From: Ruminococcaceae bacterium UBA5423
GTDB taxonomy: Bacteria; Bacillota; Clostridia; Oscillospirales; Acutalibacteraceae
Reading direction: 5' to 3'
DNA length: 5,044 bases
Assembly (NCBI GenBank): GCA_002409375.1
Contig: DHNF01000096.1
Coordinates: 1-5,044, forward strand
This document shows, in pieces, positions 1-5,044 of this stretch (the first letter of the stretch is position 1; each line of letters opens with the position of its first letter). A model generated the notes under the pieces. It worked only from the letters and a program-made list of their open reading frames with translations, did not search any database and had not been told where the DNA came from. The position numbers and the translations under genes are program-made.

Positions 1-1449
1 TAGCTCGGTATGATAGCCTTTTTCCATTTCCATAATAAAATCATGGGCATGCACTGCTTTTGCCGCTGCAATAATCTCTTGTTCTGTGGCATCAAGGCGT
101 CCGTATCGTATGTTATCCATTACTGTACCACTAAAAATAAAGCTGTCCTGCATCATAATACCCATTTGAGAACGCAGCGAGTGGAGTGTAACACGTGAGA
201 TGTCATATTTGCCGTCAAGCAGAATTTTGCCGCCGGTTAAATTGTAAAACCGGCTTAATAAATTAACAACAGTAGTTTTGCCTGCACCGGTAGGGCCAAC
301 AAGTGCAATGCTTTCCCCCGCTTTAACATTAAAGTTTATGTTTTCAAGGACCGGCACACCCGGTTCATACCCAAAAAACACCTCTTTAAACTCCACCTGT
401 CCGCTAACAGGCGGCAGCTCGACAGCACCCGGCATATCGTCAACTGTAACGGGTTCGTCCATAGTTTCAAAAATGCGCTCAAGATATGCAATATTATTAA
501 TGAACATATTGTAGATGTTTGCAAGGTTTAATATTGGCTGCCAAAACCTGCTTACATACTGCCCCATAGCAAGAATGACACCAAAGGATACAATAGCGCC
601 GCCCATCCAGTAAACACCCGCAATATACATCACCGTAAAAACAATTTGTGTCAACAATTCGACGCTCACCCAAACCGAATTGCTTATAATTACGGCTTTC
701 ATCCACGCTGCACGGCACGCTGCTGCAAGGCGCCCGAATATTCCTATATTAATTTCCTGCCGAACAAAAAGTTGGCTGACACTCACGCCATCAATGCTTT
801 CGGCAAGATAGGCATTATAATTGGAGTTTTTATTTGATTGCTGCTGCCATGCCCGACGTTGCTTTGGCTTTATTACTACAATAAATAATACGAATATGGG
901 TAAGCCCGCGACAATTACCCATGAGAGGGTTGCGTTTGTACTGAACATAAACACAATAATAAATATTATATTTATTACTTCCAAAATGCTGTTAATAATT
1001 CCGTTAGACAGCATATCCGCCACCGAATTTACATAATTGATAACGCGCACAAGTATCTTTCCGGCCGGTCGGCTGTCATAATAGCTGAATGGCAACTTTT
1101 GCAGGTGGGCAAACAAATCTTCCCGGATGTCATAAATAATATCCTGACTTACACGAGCCATAATGCGCGAGCGTATCGTGGTAAACAATATGGAAATTAC
1201 CACAATGCAAATATAAAGAAGAGCAAGCAAAGCCAGCATACCAATGTCCTTATTTGGTACTGCGCCGTCAAGTGTCCACTGCATAATCTTTGGACCAAAA
1301 AGCCCGGCCACGCTCGCCATGCCGCTTAGCAACAGAGCGCATAGCATCTTAAAGCGGTGCCGGCGAATATATGTAAAAGAGCGTTTGAGATGCGCCATAC
1401 TAAACGGTGATTCAAGCTTTTCATCAATGTCAAATTTATTGCGTGCCAT
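1..1449 (-). CDS. ABC exporter half-transporter, second subunit (C-terminus cut by window edge)
   Basis: This is a fused permease-ATPase of the type I exporter (MsbA/Sav1866-like) fold. It would sit in the cytoplasmic membrane and export a substrate by ATP hydrolysis. I translated the strand by hand: 483 codons are open from ATG 1449 to the window edge, with no stop or frameshift. About six hydrophobic segments lie near residues 34-56, 68-92, 150-170, 173-195, 255-278 and 284-305, with the family's SRPAGKILVRV stretch near 126-136. The nucleotide-binding domain starts near residue 350, with an A-loop aromatic at Tyr361, Walker A GPTGAGKTT at 385-393 and Q-loop Gln434. The last 100 or so residues, including signature, Walker B and H-loop, are outside the window. 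The start is supported by a good Shine-Dalgarno inside the preceding gene. It overlaps that gene by 14 bp and is probably its heterodimer partner. The substrate is unknown; drug or lipid-like compounds are typical of the family. Confidence 0.95.
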   Translation of the reverse strand, partial: MARNKFDIDEKLESPFSMAHLKRSFTYIRRHRFKMLCALLLSGMASVAGLFGPKIMQWTLDGAVPNKDIGMLALLALLYICIVVISILFTTIRSRIMARVSQDIIYDIREDLFAHLQKLPFSYYDSRPAGKILVRVINYVNSVADMLSNGIINSILEVINIIFIIVFMFSTNATLSWVIVAGLPIFVLFIVVIKPKQRRAWQQQSNKNSNYNAYLAESIDGVSVSQLFVRQEINIGIFGRLAAACRAAWMKAVIISNSVWVSVELLTQIVFTVMYIAGVYWMGGAIVSFGVILAMGQYVSRFWQPILNLANIYNMFINNIAYLERIFETMDEPVTVDDMPGAVELPPVSGQVEFKEVFFGYEPGVPVLENINFNVKAGESIALVGPTGAGKTTVVNLLSRFYNLTGGKILLDGKYDISRVTLHSLRSQMGIMMQDSFIFSGTVMDNIRYGRLDATEQEIIAAAKAVHAHDFIMEMEKGYHTEL

Positions 1450-3196
1450 GGTTGGACACCGCCTTTTCATCAACCGAAATATCGTTTTGCAGCTCATAGG
1501 TCTGCCGGTAATATCCGTTATTTTTTATAAGCTGCTCATGTGTGCCGCGTTCGGTGATTATTCCCTGTTCAAGCACTATAATCTCATCTGCATTTTTAAC
1601 TGATGAAATGCGCTGCGCTATAATGATTTTGGTGCACTTAAACGGCAGGTTGTCAATCTGATGCTGTATTAGCTTTTCGGTTTCCATGTCCAATGCAGAA
1701 GTCGTGTCATCCAGCACCAATATTGCAGGTCGTACTGCCATTGCCCGCGCCAATGCAATGCGCTGCTTTTGTCCGCCGGAAAGTCCGACACCGCGTTCGC
1801 CTATAATGGTTTCATAGCTTTCGGGCATTTTTTCTATAAATTCATCGGCTGCCGCACGGCGTGCAAAATCACGTGCCTCTTGTTCGGTTAGCGCCTGGTT
1901 GCCAAAGGCAATATTGCCCTTTACAGAGTCTGAAAATAAAAAAACTTCCTGCGTTGCGGTGCCGATTGCGCTGCGAAGCTGCTGTAGCTTCCACAGCTTT
2001 ACGTTACAGCCGTCTAACAAAATCTCTCCGCTTCCGACATCATACATTCGCGCCAGCAAATTTATAATCATGGTTTTTCCCGAACCCGTAGGACCTATAA
2101 TTGCGAGAGTATGCCCCGGTTTGACTTCAAAGCTGATGTCTTTCAAAACCGGGACCTTTTTAAATGAAAAACTTACATTCCGAAATTCTATATGTCCCTT
2201 TACCCGGTCGTGCGAAACGGCGTCGCTGCGATCAACTATAAGAGGGCGTGAATAATATATCTCAATAACCTTATTGGCAGATGTAAAAAACCTCTGAATA
2301 TCGTTAATCAGCACTCCTAAATTGCGCATTGGATTAGCAAGTGCCCAAGTCAGTGATATAAAAATAGCCAGTTCGCCGGCGGTAATGTTGCCCTTGATAA
2401 TAAACAGTCCACCGACAAAAACAGTAACCAGTGACATAAAATTAGCCAGCGCCTCAATAAACGGATAGAACTTTAGCCAAAGCCGGTTTATTCCAAGGTT
2501 AGCATCGTGAAAATTGCGATTGCACTCTTCAAATTTCTCTCGTTCGTAGGCTTCACGAGCAAAGGCCTTTACCACACGATTTCCTGCTATGTTCTCCTGA
2601 GCTGCTGTATTCATTTCGGACAGGCGTTCACGCATCGAAATGAAGTGAGGACGCACTTTGGTTGAATATTTCTGAGTAATAAATAAAAGCAGCGGCGTTA
2701 CAGCGACAAGCGCCAACGTCAGCTGCCAGTCAAGCAACAAAAAGAATATCAGTGTAGAAACAAACATCACAACAGCGTCTGTGATCTGATGTGTAAGAAA
2801 GCATACAAAATGCCTGCAAAACTCCAGGTCACCGGTCATTCTCGTCATCAAATCCCCGGTGCGGTTTCGGCTGAAAAAACTGCTTTCTTGATTTTGCAGC
2901 GTTTTGAATAAGCTACATCGAAGGTTGTACATCATATGCTGGGATGCAGTTTCAAGCATTATGTGCATTGCATACCGCATACCTAACCGTACAATCTGCA
3001 CAATCATCATCACCATGAGAATGGGAATTAAAAATTCCGTATTCTTACCGACAATGACATTGTCAATCAGTAGTGAGGTCATATACGGGTTTATAAGCAA
3101 CATACTGCTTACAACCACCGAAATTACAAGACCTGCAATTAACATAACTCGATGGCGGGCATGGATATTTTTCCAAATCCATCGTATTTGAAACAT
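1436..3196 (-). CDS. ABC exporter half-transporter, first subunit, degenerate catalytic site
   Basis: The 586-residue product has the full usual length of an exporter half-transporter. Six probable membrane segments lie near residues 17-38, 54-76, 134-155, 158-176, 245-267 and 270-290, and a cytoplasmic GNRVVKAFARE motif starts near 205. The ATPase domain follows from about 335: A-loop Phe345, Walker A GPTGSGKT 368-375, Q-loop Gln416, signature LSGGQ 472-476, Walker B ending at Asp496, D-loop SALD 500-503. Two catalytic residues are changed. Asp497 (codon 1708-1706) replaces the general-base Glu, and Gln528 (codon 1615-1613) replaces the switch His. In characterised heterodimeric exporters such as TM287/288 and LmrCD, one subunit carries such changes and keeps a canonical signature for the partner's active site. 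I infer the same here, with the downstream overlapping gene as partner. The ATG has a GGTGAT anti-SD match. Transcription probably starts at the promoter near 3252. Substrate not predictable. Confidence 0.97.
   Translation of the reverse strand: MFQIRWIWKNIHARHRVMLIAGLVISVVVSSMLLINPYMTSLLIDNVIVGKNTEFLIPILMVMMIVQIVRLGMRYAMHIMLETASQHMMYNLRCSLFKTLQNQESSFFSRNRTGDLMTRMTGDLEFCRHFVCFLTHQITDAVVMFVSTLIFFLLLDWQLTLALVAVTPLLLFITQKYSTKVRPHFISMRERLSEMNTAAQENIAGNRVVKAFAREAYEREKFEECNRNFHDANLGINRLWLKFYPFIEALANFMSLVTVFVGGLFIIKGNITAGELAIFISLTWALANPMRNLGVLINDIQRFFTSANKVIEIYYSRPLIVDRSDAVSHDRVKGHIEFRNVSFSFKKVPVLKDISFEVKPGHTLAIIGPTGSGKTMIINLLARMYDVGSGEILLDGCNVKLWKLQQLRSAIGTATQEVFLFSDSVKGNIAFGNQALTEQEARDFARRAAADEFIEKMPESYETIIGERGVGLSGGQKQRIALARAMAVRPAILVLDDTTSALDMETEKLIQHQIDNLPFKCTKIIIAQRISSVKNADEIIVLEQGIITERGTHEQLIKNNGYYRQTYELQNDISVDEKAVSNHGTQ
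1457..1465 (-). promoter_or_regulatory. Ribosome-binding site of the second ABC gene, inside the first
   Basis: The minus strand reads AAGGCGGTG, one mismatch from the AAGGAGGTG Shine-Dalgarno consensus, and lies 7 nt before ATG 1449. It sits within the last codons of the upstream ABC gene, whose stop codon lies after this ATG. This supports the chosen start and suggests translational coupling, which would help balance synthesis of the two subunits. Confidence 0.8.
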
Positions 3197-3199
3197 TGA

Positions 3200-3205
3200 A
3201 TCACC
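3200..3205 (-). promoter_or_regulatory. Ribosome-binding site of the first ABC gene
   Basis: GGTGAT lies 3 nt before ATG 3196. It matches the downstream part of the extended Shine-Dalgarno AAGGAGGTGAT, and in that register the spacing to the start codon is normal. The upstream GGAG part is poor, so the site is probably of moderate strength. No other in-frame ATG, GTG or TTG lies in the nucleotides just upstream, which supports this start. Confidence 0.6.
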
Positions 3206-3246
3206 ATTCTTTACCGTGACAAGAACTTTGAAAACGGCAAAAGCTT

Positions 3247-3262
3247 TAATGTTATAACATTA
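3247..3262. promoter_or_regulatory. Perfect 16-bp palindrome, candidate operator 1
   Basis: TAATGTTATAACATTA is identical to its reverse complement across all 16 bases. It overlaps the 3' four bases of the -10 box and the expected transcription start of the ABC promoter, the classic place for a repressor to block RNA polymerase. Its size and AT-rich symmetry would suit a dimeric winged-helix regulator such as a MarR-family protein, but that assignment is only inference and no regulator gene is in view. Confidence 0.55.
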
Positions 3263-3287
3263 TACAAAACAATTAAAATAATACCAG
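3259..3287 (-). promoter_or_regulatory. Probable sigma-A-type promoter for the ABC operon
   Basis: On the minus strand a perfect TATAAT -10 hexamer lies at 3264-3259. With a 17-nt spacer the -35 position falls at 3287-3282 and reads CTGGTA, only 3 of 6 matches to TTGACA. A weak -35 with an ideal -10 fits a promoter that is regulated or activator-helped, though the region is so AT-rich that the TATAAT match alone is modest evidence. Transcription would start near 3252, giving a leader of about 55 nt before the first ABC gene. Confidence 0.6.
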
Positions 3288-3292
3288 TATTA
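3279..3292. promoter_or_regulatory. 14-bp dyad, candidate operator 2
   Basis: TAATACCAGTATTA has two perfect 6-bp arms around a CA centre and lies within a longer imperfect inverted repeat (about 3270-3298, CAAT at one end and ATTG at the other). It covers the -35 position of the predicted promoter. It shares TAAT and ATTA outer ends with the palindrome at 3247-3262, and the two centres are 31 bp apart. An alternative reading is a weak AT-only hairpin before a TTTT run on the minus strand, acting as a poor terminator for dusB. Confidence 0.4.
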
Positions 3293-3337
3293 ATATTGAA
3301 AAACTGTAACAAACATTTCGTTTTATTTTGTGTAATA

Positions 3338-4303
3338 TCACTTTAGCAACTTACAGACTTCATTGCAAAGGGCTTTAAGGTCATCGAGTGTCTTAATTTG
3401 CACGGCTTTTGCTCTAAGAGCGGCAGCGCCGGGAAGCCCGCGCATATAATAGGCGGCATGACGGCGCGACTCGAGCAGAGCTACGCGTTCGCCCTTTAAA
3501 CCCGCGGCCAGTGTGACCTGACTTAGCAGTATTTGCATACGTTTTGGCACCGGCGGATCAGGCAGCAGCGTTCCGTTAGCAAGATATTCCTCAATTTGTG
3601 AAAAAATCCATGGTGCGCCAAGAGCTCCCCTGCCAACCATTATAAGGTCACAGCCGGTGAGCTCATATAGGCGGGCCGCCTCTTTTGCCGAATTTACATC
3701 CCCGTTCCCGATAACCGGAATTCTCAAAGACTCTTTAACTTTGCGGATTATATCCCAGTCAACCGGGGGAGCATACATCTGGTCCCGAGTTCGTCCATGG
3801 ACAGTTACTGCAGCGGCACCGCCCTCTTGACATGCCAACGCGACTTCTACAGCGTTAACGGTGTTACTGTCAAATCCTTTTCGTATTTTTGCCGTGACAG
3901 GAACATTAACTGCACGCGAAACCGTGGACACTATGTCAAAGCATAATGAGGGGCTGCGCATCAATGCGCAGCCGCTGCTGTTGCCGGTGATTTTTGGTGC
4001 GGGGCAGCCCATATTGATATCAATAATATCGGGCTTATACTGCATTGCAATAGTGGCGGCACGCGCCATTATTTCGGGATTGTCTCCGAAAAGCTGGATT
4101 GCGGCGGGGCGCTCGGCATCGTCAAGTGTAAGAAGCTCGGCGCTTTTTTTGTCGCCATGGCACAATCCTTTGCTACTTACCATCTCGCCGACAACATAAG
4201 CTGCACCGAACTCAACACAAATCAATCTCATTGCCCTGTCCGCTACACCTGCCATCGGAGCCAAAGCTGCGTGCCCATTTATTTTTACTGTGCCAATTTG
4301 CAT
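3338..4303 (-). CDS. dusB: tRNA-dihydrouridine synthase, DusB/NifR3 family
   Basis: This cytoplasmic FMN enzyme uses NADPH to reduce specific uridines of tRNA to dihydrouridine. The 321-residue length is normal for the family. A TIM-barrel domain covers roughly the first 240 residues, with APMAGVAD at 15-22 (FMN contact), Gln70, the catalytic motif DINMGCPAPK with Cys100 (codon 4006-4004), Lys139 in TAKIRKG, His169 in VTVHGRTRDQMY, GNGD at 199-202 and phosphate-binding VGRG at 223-226. A helical tRNA-binding domain follows. The E. coli homologue modifies U17, while the Bacillus homologue is reported to act at several positions, so site specificity here is open. The start is fixed by a strong GGAGG site. 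The gene lies 22 bp after an unrecognised gene and is probably co-transcribed with it. All key residues seem intact. Confidence 0.96.
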   Translation of the reverse strand: MQIGTVKINGHAALAPMAGVADRAMRLICVEFGAAYVVGEMVSSKGLCHGDKKSAELLTLDDAERPAAIQLFGDNPEIMARAATIAMQYKPDIIDINMGCPAPKITGNSSGCALMRSPSLCFDIVSTVSRAVNVPVTAKIRKGFDSNTVNAVEVALACQEGGAAAVTVHGRTRDQMYAPPVDWDIIRKVKESLRIPVIGNGDVNSAKEAARLYELTGCDLIMVGRGALGAPWIFSQIEEYLANGTLLPDPPVPKRMQILLSQVTLAAGLKGERVALLESRRHAAYYMRGLPGAAALRAKAVQIKTLDDLKALCNEVCKLLK

Positions 4304-4307
4304 GGGT

Positions 4308-4314
4308 ATCCTCC
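4308..4314 (-). promoter_or_regulatory. Strong ribosome-binding site of dusB
   Basis: GGAGGAT precedes ATG 4303, with 6 nt between the GGAGG core and the start codon. It fills most of the 22-bp gap after the upstream gene, leaving no room for a separate promoter and so supporting a common transcript. Confidence 0.85.
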
Positions 4315-4325
4315 GCTTATATTAA

Positions 4326-5033
4326 TTAATGACGCTGGCGGCAGCGTTTTTTTCTAAACAAAGCCGACACCACTGCACTTCCGCACCTTGCAGGAATGCG
4401 AATAAACCGGTCGTACCAATGCTGCCGCACACGATTTGAAGCATGAAAATACAGCTCCACCACACCCTGTAATTTAGAATCCTCAATCGAAGCAAAACCG
4501 AATTTTGCCGTTTCATCTAAGCAAAGCATGTGCTGCAGCCTTTCAAATCCCTCGTTCGGATTTTCCCTTGCCTGTAAAAATGCAGATGAAAGCTCTCGCA
4601 AGCTAACATCTTTGCGTAATATTGAATGCCATCTAACCGCATGTCCGGGGCAAGCGACACGCCCTGTTGTCCTTGTCTTGAAAAACGAACGCGTCTGCGT
4701 ACTGAAAGTATCCCGAAGCATGCCGTCACAGTACAATTTTAATATAAATCCGTTTTTCAATCCCATAATAGCGACCGCGCGCGTTCTAAGCCTCGCTGTC
4801 AGGCAGCGGGCAAGTCCGTGAAGTGCATATATATCAAGTCTGTCGGCGCAATCATCAAAAATCGACCAGCCGTTCTCAACTCGGGCAAAAGCCACCGTGC
4901 GTTCAGCACTTTCACGGCCGCATGGCACGAATCCTTGAGCTTCCATATAAGCGGTGATGGTATAAATAATGCGCTCGTGTGCCGCTTCAACCCTATCGTC
5001 AAGCAGCAGCTGTATATTGGCGTATTCACGCAT
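4326..5033 (-). CDS. Uncharacterised protein upstream of dusB
   Basis: I do not recognise this 235-residue protein. The frame stays open for over 700 bases, ends in TAA just before a dusB ribosome-binding site, and runs in the same direction as its neighbours, so it is probably a real gene. No signal peptide or clear membrane segment is visible. Residues 55-110 alternate hydrophobic and charged stretches (GWSIFDD, then VAIMGLKNGFILKLYCDG), suggesting an alpha/beta domain. CPGHAVRW at 128-135 is a distinctive patch, and the tail after residue 200 is strongly basic (RKKRCRQRH end), possibly nucleic-acid-binding or simply surface charge. ATG 5033 is preferred because GGGG lies 7 nt upstream. An in-frame TTG at 5039 is an alternative, and the frame has no stop before the window edge, so a longer N-terminus is possible. 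No function is assigned. Confidence 0.7.
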   Translation of the reverse strand: MREYANIQLLLDDRVEAAHERIIYTITAYMEAQGFVPCGRESAERTVAFARVENGWSIFDDCADRLDIYALHGLARCLTARLRTRAVAIMGLKNGFILKLYCDGMLRDTFSTQTRSFFKTRTTGRVACPGHAVRWHSILRKDVSLRELSSAFLQARENPNEGFERLQHMLCLDETAKFGFASIEDSKLQGVVELYFHASNRVRQHWYDRFIRIPARCGSAVVSALFRKKRCRQRH

Positions 5034-5044
5034 ATCCAAACCCC

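Larger units (their letters stand above)
3197..3337. other. AT-rich intergenic region between dusB and the ABC pair
   Basis: This 141 bp gap has no convincing coding potential. Bases 3241-3340 contain only 19 G or C, far below the flanking genes. It holds the probable ABC promoter and two dyad elements listed separately. Downstream of dusB I see no GC-rich stem followed by a T-run, so a strong intrinsic terminator is absent and some read-through from dusB into the ABC genes is possible. Confidence 0.75.

Noticed and set aside
1..1449. Possible pseudogene or frameshifted second ABC gene, since short minus-strand frames appear at 336-718
   Set aside because: Direct translation from ATG 1449 gives 483 uninterrupted codons to base 1 with correct family motifs in order. 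The gene is simply cut by the window.
1244..1603. Plus-strand open frame of 119 codons
   Set aside because: It lies antisense to the junction of two well-supported ABC genes, has no family resemblance, and is explained by the reverse frame of conserved coding sequence.
1899..2255. Plus-strand open frame of 118 codons opposite the ABC ATPase domain
   Set aside because: The PEPVGP-like stretch is the reverse-frame shadow of the Walker A coding region. The same kind of shadow (PAPVGPTSA) recurs at 278-514 opposite the second Walker A.
3197..3252. Riboswitch or attenuator in the ABC leader
   Set aside because: The predicted leader is only about 55 nt, with no conserved aptamer-like motif or terminator hairpin visible.
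3302..3337. Weak stem (AAAC, GAAAT loop, GTTT) followed by TTTTT downstream of dusB as an intrinsic terminator
   Set aside because: The stem is only about 4 bp and AT-rich, and the T-run does not follow directly, so it is too weak to call.
3861..4199. Plus-strand open frame of 112 codons
   Set aside because: It lies wholly antisense to the conserved catalytic core of dusB and has no recognisable product.

Overview
The window holds four protein-coding genes, all on the minus strand and read right to left. They are an unrecognised gene (235 aa from its preferred start), a tRNA-dihydrouridine synthase of the DusB/NifR3 type, and two consecutive half-transporter ABC exporters, the second cut by the left window edge. 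No tRNA, rRNA, CRISPR array, insertion sequence or phage-type gene was seen. The moderate base composition, the Shine-Dalgarno sites read from the DNA, the DusB sequence style (NMGCPAPKI) and the paired exporters point to a low-to-moderate GC member of the Bacillota, most likely Clostridia. The genus cannot be fixed from this stretch.

Right part (about 5044-3338): the unrecognised gene ends 22 bp before the dusB start. dusB has a strong GGAGG ribosome-binding site in that gap, so the two are probably one transcript. DusB has its FMN and catalytic motifs intact and should reduce uridine to dihydrouridine in tRNA.

Middle (3337-3197): a 141 bp intergenic stretch whose distal 100 bases are only 19% GC. 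It carries a consensus TATAAT -10 box pointing at the ABC genes. A perfect 16-bp palindrome overlaps the -10 and the expected start of transcription, and a second 14-bp dyad overlaps the -35 position. Their centres are 31 bp apart, about three helical turns. This looks like a repressor-controlled promoter, although the regulator is not encoded in the window.

Left part (3196-1): two exporter subunits overlapping by 14 bp, an arrangement typical of translational coupling. The upstream subunit has a canonical LSGGQ signature, but Asp replaces the catalytic Glu after Walker B and Gln replaces the switch histidine. This is the pattern of the degenerate-site subunit of heterodimeric exporters (TM287/288, BmrCD and LmrCD type). 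The two products should therefore form one asymmetric exporter. The partner's signature, Walker B and H-loop lie beyond base 1, so that half of the prediction is untested here. The transported substrate cannot be read from the sequence.

I did not find a clearly new system. The most noteworthy items are the asymmetric catalytic residues, the double-dyad promoter and the uncharacterised gene in front of dusB.
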